A stretch of DNA of 64,000 bases from Coriolopsis trogii (taxonomy: Eukaryota > Basidiomycota > Agaricomycetes > Polyporales > Polyporaceae), in assembly GCA_020543525.1 (NCBI GenBank), contig JAHYIO010000004.1, positions 1,984,001-2,048,000 on the forward strand, written 5' to 3'. How positions within the stretch are numbered: the first letter of the stretch is position 1; each line of letters opens with the position of its first letter. Of the stretch, positions 1 to 11,315 are shown one piece after another. A program made the position numbers and the translations under genes. A model generated the notes under the pieces. The model saw only the letters and a program-made list of their open reading frames with translations. It ran no database searches and was not told the DNA's origin.

Positions 1-659
1 ATCTTGCTTGTCACGGTCATTCTCTCTTCAAGCATAGCCGACCGCCATTTGCAGCAAGCGCAGGACCTGGCAGGACATGGGGCATGTGCGGAAGGCCACC
101 GGCGTCCCCCCTTTCACCCAAGCCTCGACGCGGACGAGTCATATCTGGGGAGAAATGTGGAGAGCAATGTGAAAATGATATCTCAACACCGTCGCGCGCT
201 CGATGCCCCGGACGCTGTGTTGGACGGTGACCCCGATGTGGAAATGGAGCCGCCTTGTCTCCCTCGCTACGCGATGTCCTTGTACGTTCATGTCTTCTCC
301 TCCCATGCCACTACCATCCCCACGCAACTGCGTGATTAGTCCATGAATCTACGCAACCGCACACAAGCATATGGCAATCCAGTATGTTGTTCCCACTATC
401 TGAGACTGTCGCACGACTTTCTCGCACTGCAAATAGCCATTGTACGTGTGTTCTTTGCGCTAAGTTGTATGGGCTTACTTTACTTACTCCTCGGCTCTCT
501 TTGTTCAGGCTGCAGGAGCGGAGATGTCACTGCGCACCAGCACTGGATGACAGTTAGCATATACGGCGGGGCGGTGACGGCAGTGGGAATGGTGGCAGGG
601 TGAAGGATTCCAACAGGTGCGTGACTTCCTGCTGGAGCGAAGAGTGCGAGAACATTGCA
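1..659. other. No gene recognised
   Basis: Short open frames occur on both strands, but none has recognisable domains or a convincing intron pattern. The right end of this stretch is the breakpoint beyond which the sequence becomes homologous to the EF-hand/ZZ gene. A splice-acceptor-like ttgcag lies directly at that junction (about 653-658), so an unrelated upstream exon could in principle splice into the duplicated coding sequence. Confidence 0.5.
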
Positions 660-2023
660 GAAACGCTCACAGGGTCATACGGCCTCGACCGGGACGACAT
701 GCCCTCTCAACTGCTGTTCAAGCGCACCCCGTGCGAGCTCATGTGCTTCCGCCCACTGCCAAAAGAGCTGGAAGAGAACAAAGCCCGAGCGCGATGGAAT
801 TTCGCATGCTCTGCCATCATAGATGAAGTGCGCCGCACGTCCTTCAGGTGGTCGTGGTTCTATGTTCGCTGGCAGGTTGCGCGCCGCTTCATCGCGATTC
901 TCTTGCGCAGCGACGGCGCGGTGCTGACCCCAGAAGAACTCCAGACCTTGTCCGAGTGCCAGCGCCGTATGACGCCGTGGGAGGCGCGCTTCTACATGGT
1001 GGAGTACGAGCTTAGATCGCGAATGGTCTTGAAATACATGTACGTACCGCCCCTCGCCCTTCTCTAATAGACATGAACTTAACATCGCGTAGCGACATAG
1101 GCTGTGATGTATGCGGGAACCAGGTAGAGGGTGCACGCATCATCTGCCTCGACTGCGGAATACGGTCCACTATCGACATATGCGATAAACCAGAATGCTA
1201 TGGGGGCGAGGTCACGCTCGAGACTCGCGACGATCTGACGACACCGCACCTTCCCTCGCACAACATGATCAAAGTCCGCACGCTCGTTCACCAAGAGCGC
1301 GAACTCGGGATGCTGTATCGCAATGGGGCTATGTCGCTCAAGCGGGCTCGCAGTCTGTTCACCTCCACCCCTGAAGGTGCTGCACAGAAGGCGGATACGG
1401 AGGAAACGACAGAGTATCCCCTCCTATGCGCGAGAAAGGGCTGCGGTAAGCGTGTTGAACAACCTTGTTGGTACTGTATCGAGTGCGATGGTGCGTTTCA
1501 CCATTTGGATGATCGCACAACTCTTGTTTACTGATTCTGAAACGTAGACGAGGTCTTCATCTGCGCTGAGTGCGATGCCAAGTTCGGAGGCATCTCGTCT
1601 GGCACACACCAACCGACCCACACACTCGTTCGGTGCCAATCGCTCGACTCGGGCACAAGTCCAGAACCCGAACGCGCAGCCGCTCTGGACAAAAGAATCA
1701 GTACCCTTGAGGGCAACCTCCAAGAGCTCCATCACCGGATCGAGCAGAACTTCCTGACATCTGACGCAAAGGTCGACGTCGTCAGAACTGGCCTCTTGGG
1801 GAAGATGGAGCTGATTGACAGCAGGCTGCAGCGGATGGAGGACATGCTGCTCCTCCTGGCACGAAGCGTACTTGAGCCGGACCCGGAAGGCGCGTCCAAC
1901 GTGAGACGAATGCCTCCTGCACGACAAGGTACCTGGCCGCAGGAGAAGCCGGGCATGGACAAAAGTCGTTCCGAGAGTGACTTTTCGGCATGGGTACGAG
2001 AAATGAGATCGTCGATGTACTAG
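660..2023 (+). pseudogene. 5'-truncated copy of the EF-hand/ZZ zinc-finger gene
   Basis: This is an inverted partial duplicate of the 3' end of the gene at 17,788-23,756. Homology starts at about 660 (ETLTGSYGLDRD) and runs to the stop at 2021-2023. It keeps the reading frame, both introns (about 1038-1090 and 1491-1547), the cysteines of the first finger (CDVCGNQ...ICLDCG) and the second ZZ-like finger (CWYCIECD then ICAECD). Differences from the other copy are scattered substitutions, for example the C-terminus SSMY instead of SST. The N-terminal half, with the EF-hand, is missing and no in-frame ATG lies near the junction, so I call it a truncated copy. It could still be expressed as a chimaera. 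Confidence 0.8.
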
Positions 2024-2464
2024 AGTCTCTACTACTAGTGCGTTTCGATGTTTACTTGCGCGCGTGATATTTTTATCGTAGAAAGTAGATTCGTGCCACT
2101 GCCAGTGAGTCATGTTGAACGCGATCAGACTTGATATTGTCTCCTCTAGGCAGACGATTTACGGACCTATTGTGTGAGGGGATGGACGGTCCTCAACGAC
2201 TTGATATACAACGATAGCCGCGGCCCGCGGGATTCGGACATGAGGACCTCGGTCCGAGTGCCGGGATATTCTGGTTAGGGCTTCTGTGCTTACGTCAGCC
2301 ACCAAATTCAGTAGGGAGCAGTACGAGTGGCTCACTGCGACCCTCAGCCTCCTCCCTCCTCGACCCTCCTCGGCTCTCCTGGTCGCCCTCGTCTACACTG
2401 CGGGAGCTTATATCCTCTGGCTTGCTCTCAACGCTCTTCTTCTGTGTCTTTTGCGATTGCTCTA
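2024..2464. promoter_or_regulatory. Intergenic stretch upstream of the importin gene
   Basis: No gene is seen. The stretch separates the truncated ZZ-finger copy from the importin start codon at 2465 and presumably holds the importin promoter and 5' UTR. The last 100 bases are pyrimidine-rich (repeated ctcc/ctct runs), as is common just upstream of basidiomycete start codons. No TATA-like element stands out. Confidence 0.35.
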
Positions 2465-5400
2465 ATGGCTACAAACCTCTTGCCTGTTCTTCCTGAAACA
2501 GATGTACTGCGTGCTGCAGAGGTAAGTGTTATGAGGAACTAAGGCCTAGGACGTTGCTGCTTCTTTTCGATGCCCCCTCCATTTGAAGGATGCAAGAAGG
2601 CAGACTTCTTTTGCAAACTGGACTGACTGCTACTTCCCCGTTCATTCAGCTCATCCAACAAGCGTACGCTCCGAACAATCACCTCTCTTCCGACGACCAA
2701 AGGCGGCTACAGCAGGAACTATTTGAGATACAACGTCGGGCGGAGGCCTGGGGTCTCATTCTACCTTTTCTGCATCATGCAGATCCTAATGTGCAGTTCT
2801 TCGGCGCGCATACGCTACAAGTAAAGATTGCAAGAGATTGGTGAGTGTCACTTATTGGGAGCACACATTGTTGTCCGTGAGGACATGTGAGGGCACTGGA
2901 TATACCTACGGATGGAACGGATGGACTGCACGGGAAGGAAGGCACTTTCCTGCCCTGTCATAATTCCCTATCCTTCCCCTCGCGCACGTAACCGTATACC
3001 CATGAGCGAAGTAGGGGTCTGACAAGAGGAGTCAAAGTGGCCCCATACGTGATGGAGTTGGCCGACGTCCGCTAGGAGGACACTTGCCCGACCCCGGTGC
3101 CGCGCCCGCCCAATTTCTGCCTGTGGTTTTGTTCCTGGAATTGAGTCTCATAGGTGGGCGAAGAAGTTCCATTTGGCAAGCGTCATTACTGTGTCCATCG
3201 GCAAGGATGACACGCACAAATGCGTCGCAGCCGCGTAGTTACGGCGGGGCAGGGCAGGACGGGCCCGGTTTGGCCCATAGAGCATCATTTGCTCTGCGCG
3301 CACGGTTGGAACAGAGGGGGAGTGGAAGTGGGACTCGCACTATGGAACTAACCTCCGCTTCCCGGGTCCCACTTCCACTATTCTCGTACATACCCAGTCA
3401 AAGTATGCAATACACTTGCGACCGGTTACCGTCACTTTGAGGTATACAGCTATGTGACGGGACGCAGGCTCACATACTCTCCAACGAAGGTTGTCTCGCT
3501 ATCGAACGTGAGGCAAGCCTGAGAGGTATGCTACCGCTGCACCAAATCTCGTGTTCACTTTTCGGAGTGTGGTCTGATCAGAGCGCCGACACTGGCCCTC
3601 GTGGCCTGATGCCAGCTGCGCCACAAGGGCGACTCGAACCCTAGATGCGGTCATGTCCATTTGTCCATACCTCGTCGTACCCTCACTCCGTCATTGCATG
3701 TATTGTGACTGACTCACTGTTCGACAGGGACTCTATGCCCGAGGAGTCAACGTCTCAATTACGCGACATGGTACTAGAACTCACAGGTCGTGCAGCTACA
3801 TCCGGGCAGAACAAAGTAATCCTCCGTAAACTCTTCGTCGCAGTGCGTCGTACTTCGTCAATGCGAACATGTACTGGCGCCAATACCGCTGTAATGCCAG
3901 ATAACTTCCCTTGCAATCAAACTACATCCTGGACAACATTCACGATGGCCCGATTGGTTGCGGTCCTGCCTTGGCGTGCTGTCTAGCATGGGTGTCTCTC
4001 GTGAACACTTATTAGACCTACTCTCGATCGTCGCGGAAGAGATGGAGACTGCAGATTTGCTACCTTTAAACAAGTCTGTCCAACGCATTCCCGCATACCA
4101 CATTCACTCAATATACTAATTGTAAATTCGCCCACCTACAGAGCCCAGATAAAGACCACACTCGCTGATGCTATCCCTATGGTTGTCAGCGCCATCAGGG
4201 ATTGTATCACGACGTCACCACTACAACGCTCCCCTCAGGAACTCAACTCCGCTTTGAAGTGTCTGCAAGCTTGGATGTCCATTCTCCCAGCGAAGTCCGT
4301 CTTTTGGGCTTTCGGGCTGCATATTTTTTTGACGTGAATTGAACAGTGATCTCACTCCTCTGGTCCCACTTCTGCTTTCTCTCATGATTCCGATGGCGGA
4401 ATCGCCTTCTCCTCAATATGACGAGCAAGCGTTCATCCCTGCTTCTGACACGCTCCAGGAGCTCCTCACGAGATCAGCCCTCTCGGACGGTGCCGGAACG
4501 AGGACCGTCACAGAGCCCCTGCTGCTCTGGCTTGACGGATATGGGGGCGCCATCGTGCAAGAGACCGTGAATGGTATGCTATTGCTGGCCCCAGACATAT
4601 CTATCCACATTTCGTTGACGCTGTGTCCAGAGAGCTTCGTCAACGACATATCCCATTCGCTATGCAAGCTCCTCGTCGCGCTCGGCGACCACTCTGCAAT
4701 GTACTTCGCGAAGAACATCGCTGCGCGCTCACAAGTACATCAACCGCCTCCATGTCCGTTCCCTCTTCCCTCCCCTCTGCCGCTCGTGTCGCATCTGGTG
4801 CAGAACTATCTGAGGCTGTTGCTGGCGTACACCGCTCTGCCTGGGTACTATGGGATCGACGAAGAGGAGAGCGAGATGACACTCAGCTTCTGGTACCTGT
4901 TCCAGGAGGCGCTGTGGAACTCGGACTACGGCTTCGATGTCGCGGAGGATGGGGATGCGGGCGAGTATGCGGACGAGCGTGAGAGGGACATGATGCCCGT
5001 GGCGAAGGCGGTATATACAGAGCTTGTCAGTGTCCTTCGACGAAAGGTGGTATGGCCACCCAGGACTGTCCTGAATGGTTGGGCGAGAGGTGAGTGCATG
5101 TATGCGCGTCACAGGAGCCTGATTTTTGAATATTGAGGCAGATCAGCGGGACAAATTCCAAGCGTATGTCGGCGTACCCGAGTTGTGACTTATATGTGCT
5201 CACTTTGGCGTGCAGGTACCGACGAGACGTTGGCGATACGCTGATCAATGCGTACGTCGAGTGCATATCGTAGCTTTGCGTGTGCCAACTGTTGACGGGT
5301 CTTGCAGTTACTACGTCTTGCGCGACGACATGCTCGCCTTCTACATTAATGACATCCTGCAGCGACTTTCGACGCGGAAAGAGAACGATGGCTGGGAAGT

Positions 5401-7664
5401 GAGTTATTCGTTCCTCTTGGCAATCGTCCTTTACCCATCATGAGCAGGAGATCGAGGCCACTCTTCACTGCGTCATGGCAATACAAGAAGCAGTCCCAGT
5501 AGAGGATTCCCCCCACCTACGCCAGATTTTCGGCCCGGAGATCCTCGGTCGGCTGCCCAAAACCGGCGACGACCGCGCCAGAAGGACCACTCTCCATCTC
5601 ATAGGTCCGTTTCTAGACGCAATAGCATCCCTGTGAAACACAATCCCACTGATTCGTGAATCCTGATTCAGGCAGCTACGCGTCGTGGTTCACGACGCAA
5701 CCTGCACAGACACCCGGCTCGCCGACGACGTCGCCCCTCATGAATGCCATTACGTACGTCGTGTCGGCACTCGCGGACCCTGTGCTTTGTCTGTTTGCGG
5801 CGAACGCGCTGCGTGATCTGTGCGACACCAATCGGACGACGCTTGCCCCTCATATCGGCGCGTTTGGGGAGCTACATGCCGGTTTAACGGGGGTCCCCGT
5901 GAGTGTTTCTATCGCGGTATGAGGATTTGTGGACTGAAGGTGCGGGATAGGACACCGAGAAAGCGAAGGTGCTCGAGTCAATCGCGAGCGTCATACAAGC
6001 GTTGCCTCCACTGGAAGGCATCCCACCCATCGAGGTCAGTAGCTTTTGTTTCGACAATGTATATATGTGCGCTCATGCGTCTTGAAAGGCTATTGTCAAT
6101 CCTGTGGTCTCGAAGCTCTTTGAGGCTATTGAGACGGCGAGTCGAGTACGTGCTTGCGAATCCGAAGGAACGGAGCGCTGTGATATTGACCTGCCGCGGC
6201 AGCTCCCCGAAGAGGCTCGCACGATGGCCGTCTCGCAATTGGAGACGCTGACAGGGGTCGCGAGGGGACTGACAAGGGCTACAGACTCGTTACTCGCGCT
6301 CGACGATTCGCCCGATATGCAAGCTCTCATGGAGGAGATGACTCGGGCCAGGGCCGATCCTCGTGTTGTGAAGCTTCGCGAAGCTATCCTCTCAGCAGTG
6401 CGCAGCACCGTCGAGCTCTGGTCTACGGATGCGAGCGTCAGCGACGTAAGTCCCTCTCATTAAGCGCAAATGACCAATGTTGTTTGGACTGACAGTGGTT
6501 GACGGTAGGCATTGAGTGGTCTCTTCAAGGGCATTACCGCGCTGCCTTCGGATGTGTCGGTTATATCGCTCCCCCCCGGGCCGCTCCTTGAGTTGGTCTG
6601 CATGGCTGCGCAACGACAGCTGACGGCGGTTTGGCTTTCGCTGGCCACGATGCTAATCATCCAGCTCAACCCTCCATCACTCATCCCTACCACTTTCAAG
6701 GCGGAACCGAGCGCGGAAGCGTCAGGGATCGCTTTGAACGTTCTCCAGCTCCTACTGCAGACATGTCTGAGCGCATTCTCTCAGCCAGGCGTCATGATCT
6801 CGGTGAGTTGGTGTCACGTCGCCTTACCCTTCTTATAATGCTGACAGGGAGTGTATGCTAGAATCCAGACGTCGTTCAAGCGTTCTTCGGATGCATGGAG
6901 TCGGTATGTCGTTGTCGCTTCTATGCCTGTTTGGTCCTAATCCATGTTGGTGCAGTTCGTGCACCACTTCCTCCCTACATTCTATCGTCTCCCTCCGGAT
7001 CTCTTCAATGCGTTGATGCAGTGCGCGGTCAGTGCACTGTCGTTACAAGAGCGCTATTCTCTTACCTCCGCCTGCACATTCCTGGTCAGTGTCCTGATCC
7101 GCACCCTCTTCCGCACCTCCGCTTACATTTCCTTCCCCGTTTTGCAGAGTCTCTTGATCAATCGCACATGCACGAACGATAACCTCGCCAGTGCGAAAGC
7201 GGCGTTCGCCCAAGCACATGGCTTGTCCATCATGCGCGCCGTCTTATTCGGCTTCGCGGGCGTGGCGCCGCGATCGGCCATGCCGAACCTCATCGAACTA
7301 CTGTCGACGATGATCACGAAGTATCCCACCGAGAGCAAGCAGTGGATGACGGAGACGCTTTTCGCGGTGAGTGCGCTTCTGATTCATGCGTATCGGTGTT
7401 ATACTCACTGACGTTTGCCGTGTGTTCGTAGGAGGATTTCTATCAGTGCCGGGCGAATGCCGAGGCGAAGAACAAGTTTATCAAGGCTGTGTTTGGGTAT
7501 GTTGCGTGTTCGATTCAGGTGTCATTTTGATACGGGCGGCTGACGGTGCTCGATCGGACAGGACGCGGTCGCTGAAGCGTACTCGGGATGCTGCACAACA
7601 GTTCACGCTCGTAGCGAGAGGGCTAGAGGGTTCGACGTTCGGGTATGCGACTGTGCCAGTGTGA
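2465..7664 (+). CDS. Importin-13-like karyopherin (importin-beta family)
   Basis: Nuclear transport receptor predicted to carry cargo through nuclear pores in a Ran-dependent manner. I can splice 21 exons in frame to about 1047 aa, normal for the importin-13/Kap122 group. Exon 1 (2465-2521) gives MATNLLPVLPETDVLRAAE. Exon 2 holds the importin N-terminal signature NVQFFGAHTLQVKIARDW. HEAT-repeat-like helices follow to the stop at 7662-7664 (STFGYATVPV). Two exons are very short (5142-5163 and 5216-5251). Most introns are 50-70 nt with GT-AG ends, but intron 2 (2841-3727) is 887 nt, suggesting an old insertion. Partial decayed copies lie at 7.9-8.4 kb and 59.6-60.2 kb. Family assignment rests on the N-terminal motif and overall architecture; which importin subfamily is less certain. 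Confidence 0.88.
2841..3727. other. Oversized importin intron with inserted sequence
   Basis: This intron is about 15 times longer than its neighbours, and the flanking exons join cleanly (GATTG then GGACTC, giving Trp-Asp). It contains a 14-bp perfect inverted repeat at 3321-3334/3366-3379. On the minus strand at about 3500-3645 there are two motifs resembling RNA polymerase III A boxes (TGGCGCAGCTGG and TGGTGCAGCGG) plus GGTTCGAGTC, which looks like a B box. This could be a degraded tRNA-derived SINE or scrambled tRNA pieces; no tRNA folds properly. Confidence 0.45.
3321..3379. repeat. 14-bp perfect inverted repeat (hairpin) in the large intron
   Basis: AGTGGAAGTGGGAC at 3321-3334 is exactly complementary to 3366-3379 across a 31-nt loop. 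It may be the end of an inserted element or an RNA hairpin. No target duplication was found. Confidence 0.7.
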
Positions 7665-7879
7665 GGTGGAGGCTCTCCAGGTGTCGTGGATCGCACATAC
7701 TAAAGTATAGCAAGGGAAGCACGAATGATTGTAATGTTGTAGGACCTCTCCGGCCTACGAGTGTGCAGTAATGTTGGCATAGTCTACTCACTGCCGCGGT
7801 AGTGTCATCTAGGTGCTCTCTGTCGGGGAGGCAGCTGTCTGGCTTCTCGAGGGCCGGCCCGAGTGCTGACTTACAACAC

Positions 7880-8440
7880 GCAATCGGCAGAGACGACCGG
7901 TTCGCCCACGACGTTGCCCCTCACGAAGACAGTCCAATACCTTGGAGCTTCTTCTCTCCTGGTTTGCATGGCTACGTAACAAAAGCACACAGTTGTTCCA
8001 CAATATTGAACATTCTTCTCGATCTTCGCCATTCATTGCATACTACGCTCACGGTAGAACCCAGCTCACAGGTGCTGTTGTCCGTTTTCGAACCCTCCTA
8101 CTTCTACTGCAGACGTTCCTGCACACCATCCGACAGCCAGGTGCCATGGTGGTGGTGAGTTGCCGTCGCATCGCCAGGAATTTTCTCCACTAGCTGAATC
8201 TCGTCTTTTCCGATGTCTTCAATGCATTGTTCGGATGCATGAAGTCGGTATGTCGGCATGTCTTCGATCCTGGTCTGACGCTGAATTCGTTCTTGGCAGA
8301 GAGCATGGAAGGAGTGGTGCACTAACGATAACGTCTCCCGCCAGACGTTCTAAACGTGTTGATGCAGTGCACGATTCGTATGCTGGAGACGTATTCTTGA
8401 CCGCCGCCTCTACATTCCTTATCGGTCGCTGCACTCCCCC
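7880..8440 (+). pseudogene. Decayed partial tandem copy of the importin gene
   Basis: Pieces match importin exons in the same order. About 7882-7935 resembles the exon at 5672-5898 (gcagagacgaccggttcgcc against the TQTPGSPTTSPL coding stretch). About 8070-8160 resembles the end of the exon at 6509-6802 plus its donor site. About 8200-8250 resembles the 42-nt exon at 6862-6903 (ttcggatgcatgaagtcgg). About 8300-8420 resembles the exon at 6956-7084. Stops and frameshifts interrupt all pieces and the intervening exons are missing. It is a dead, internally deleted tandem duplicate. Confidence 0.75.
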
Positions 8441-8816
8441 AAACCCTTAATGCTCTGCCGCGTTGAATCCCTATGCTGCGGATTCTGAGAGGTATCGCCA
8501 TACCGGAGGTATGCGCTGAACCAGGCTGGAGTCAGCACATCCAACATGGGTTGCGCTGGACCATAGGGCGGTCCGTCTTCTTTCCCTTCTCCGAAGCTTA
8601 TGTGGGACACTGATATGCTCTTCGATCACCCTAACCCTGACAAACCCCCGCAGCGATCGGCCTCCTGGCTGCATACCCCAAAACTCTAAACTTCACCGCA
8701 TCGTGTCCACTTGTCGCTGTTATATTGTGGTTCTGTGAAGCCCAAGGAATGCACTGTATTTGACCGGCGAGGTCGGCGTAACCTACATGCGGTACAGAGC
8801 ATCATAGGACGGTGCG

Positions 8817-8864
<48 letters not shown>

Positions 8865-9275
8865 CGGCGAATGTGGAAGCGATGCCTATCTTGCCATATC
8901 AGTACCGCAGTCGGTAGTGGACATATGTCTGCTTTCTGGCTCCTTCTAATTACGATGCAAGAACCGAGAATTGTGTTGATAGCAATCCTCATGGAACTGC
9001 TTCTGAGCCCGGCATGAAGCTTCTATCCTATCAACAACATTGTGTCTCGCTGAATGTGGCGTACTCCCGCCAGGAGGCGATGCCATTCTTGAAGATGGAG
9101 CTGCAGGTACGAGAGCCATGCACACTCGACCTTTACAATGGAATGTTCGTATATATAGCTTGTCCCTCCCCATAGTGCGTTACAAGCGAGAATCGGATTG
9201 ACTCACAGGTGGGTCGAATATGTATTGCTCCAGCCCCTTCCCCCCAGCCCTAATGCCCCCAGCAGTACTCACACC
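8441..9275. other. Intergenic stretch with a CT microsatellite
   Basis: No gene is recognised. A short motif is imperfectly repeated at about 8560-8585 (accatagggcggtccgtctt) and 8800-8820 (atcataggacggtgcgtctt), hinting at an old local duplication. The last part probably contains the promoter of the membrane-protein gene starting at 9276. Confidence 0.5.
8821..8860. repeat. (CT)20 microsatellite
   Basis: Forty uninterrupted bases of alternating C and T. The open frames reading LSLSLS or RERERE across it are artefacts of the repeat. Confidence 0.97.
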
Positions 9276-10737
9276 ATGCCGATTACCTTACTCGAAATTG
9301 GGATTGTCCCCTCGGTCGAACGATTCGTGCGAACGCGGGATCTCCTCCGTCACATCGTTGTCCTTGCACTCTTGGTCGTCCTAACGATATGCACCTCCAT
9401 CGTCGCCTACCTGGTCACCCTTCGTTATGGCCACCCTACTCAATTCTCCTCCTCAGACCCGCGCGTAGGCTTCCGCGCCGACGCGGGCGGGCGGGATACT
9501 ATGGACATTATCTCATCGTGCGCCTCGACGCTCATCACCTGCGTCTACAGCTCCGTCCACTTTGACGTCCCTCGCTCGCTCGCACACCGCTTGCCGCTAA
9601 TGAAGAAGCTCCGCTCGAAGGACTTCTGGCTCGAACTCTGGGCCAAGGTGACATTCTGGCTCTTAGGCATTTTCTCCCCCGAGATGCTCGTCCTTCACGC
9701 ATTCTACGAGCATATGATCGCCAGGCGCGACGTCGCATGGATGCGCGAACACAAGTACCCCGACTGGTCCATGACGCTCGCATTCGCGGCCGACATGGGC
9801 ATGCTCGTCACCGAGGACGGCAACCGCGTACGTTCGGGCTTCTGGCTACACGAGCGATTGCTGCGCAACCACGAGCCGGGCGCATTCGACTGCAAGGCGC
9901 TCGAATACGAGCTCGCGGACCACACGAAGGCGGACACCCTCTTCAAGATCCTGACGACGGTGCAGATCATTCGGTTCCTCGGTGGTACAGTGGCGCGGGC
10001 TGTGGTCAAGCTGCCGATCGCGCCCCTCGAGACGATCACCTGCGCGTACGTGCTGTGCACCATCGTGTACTACGTGCTCTGGTTCCCGAAGCCATACAAC
10101 GTCAACGAGAAAATCGTGGTGCAGGTGAAGCCGACGTTGCAGCGCATGTCGAGGATCTCGCAGATGGACGTGGAGGATCCCAAGCCAGAGGAGAAGCCCT
10201 CTCGGGTTCCACAATGGCTTAAACACTTCTGGGAGAAGACCGTTCTGAACTTCATCGAGCCTCCTATGAGCGAGATGGACCGCGAGCACGGCAGCGAGCA
10301 TATGTATCAAGAGAGTCCTTGTAAGCATTCATTTTTGCGTTCTCTGCTCCCTCTAGGTGACACGTTCTCGTATGGCAGACATGACACAAGGCTCGCTCAT
10401 TGCCGCCGCAGCGAGCCTGTTCGTCGGCTTCGCGCACATCTTCTGCTGGGACGTCGAGTTTCCGAACAGCAACGGCCAGATTCTCTGGCGGTGGTGCAGC
10501 CTGCTCATCATTGTCCTGCCCATCTTCGTATTCATCATCATCCTCGGCGCCGCGCTCATGGACTCTGCCTGGGTGACGTGGTGGATGAACAAGATGGCGC
10601 TAACGGCGATCACGGTGTACTGCATCGCACGGCTCGTTCTGCTCACCCTGCTTGGGCATTCTTTCCAGAGCTTGCCTGTGGGTGTGTATGACACGCGTGA
10701 TATTTCGTGGCTGTCGTTTGTACCGTTCATACACTAG
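9276..10737 (+). CDS. Multi-pass membrane protein of an uncharacterised fungal family
   Basis: Two exons (9276-10320, 10379-10737) join through a 58-nt GT-AG intron in frame to a 467-aa protein. About seven hydrophobic segments are visible: HIVVLALLVVLTICTSIVAY near the N-terminus, DIISSCASTLITCVYSSVH, a segment around FWLLGIFSPEMLVLH, one around CAYVLCTIVYYVLWF, and three in exon 2 (SLIAAAASLFVGFAHIF, LLIIVLPIFVFIIILGAAL, LTAITVYCIARLVLLTLL). The motif D-I-I-x-S-C-x-(S/A)-T-L with a nearby V-H recalls a large family of basidiomycete transmembrane proteins of unknown function. I chose the ATG at 9276; an in-frame ATG at 9198 would add 26 residues that do not look protein-like. Confidence 0.8.
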
Positions 10738-10984
10738 AACTATCATTACTGTTTAATCTGCACTATCTGAACAACATGTAAGGAGGTAAACGCACAGCCT
10801 GCGAGCATTGTCTTCCAGACCGGTCCTGCAGAAGCACCCCCACTCGCCCCGCCCGCACTCAGCCCCGGCGGGGACGAACCCCCCGGGCCCACACGCAACG
10901 GCGTCAGATGGATTTCCCAGTGCAACCTCCCGCGCCTCCCGCTCCCGGCGACGGGGGCCAGTGCTGGTTCGTTGAGCTGCTCGC

Positions 10985-11300
10985 GTACTAGTAGGAGTAC
11001 TGGGCGCGCATCGGGGGCACGTCGCCGCCGCCGTAGTTGCGCGAGTAGCGCTCACGGTCCCTCTGCAGACATTGATATTGGAGCTTGGACAGGCGGCGGG
11101 GGAGGGTAGACCGTAGTGGTTCTGCTGTTGAGGTTGACGCGTATATGGATCGTATTGCCCAGGAGGACGCGCCGGTTGCAGCCGTCGGAGCATTCGGAGG
11201 GCTGTACGACGGACGGCCTGATGTCGCGTAAAAGCGACGAGACGCAACAGTCACTGCGCATCTGCGCAGCAAGAACAACGTATCTCCGTACCCAATTCAC
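10985..11300 (-). pseudogene. Possible fragment of a Pro/Gln/Tyr-rich protein tail
   Basis: Three overlapping minus-strand frames share a protein-like theme: GQYDPYTRQPQQQ, then PPPVQAPISMSAEGP, then RERYSRNYGGGDVPPMRAQYSY before a stop at about 10,988. Switching frames twice suggests a frameshifted C-terminal exon or misplaced introns. I do not recognise the family. Confidence 0.3.
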
Positions 11301-11315
11301 ATGCAATCGTACATC

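Noticed and set aside
3500..3645. Functional tRNA gene on the minus strand
   Set aside because: A-box and B-box-like motifs are in the wrong order and no acceptor stem or anticodon arm can be formed; kept only as a possible SINE remnant.
8711..8992. Open frames with LSLSLS or RERERE runs
   Set aside because: Produced by the CT microsatellite.
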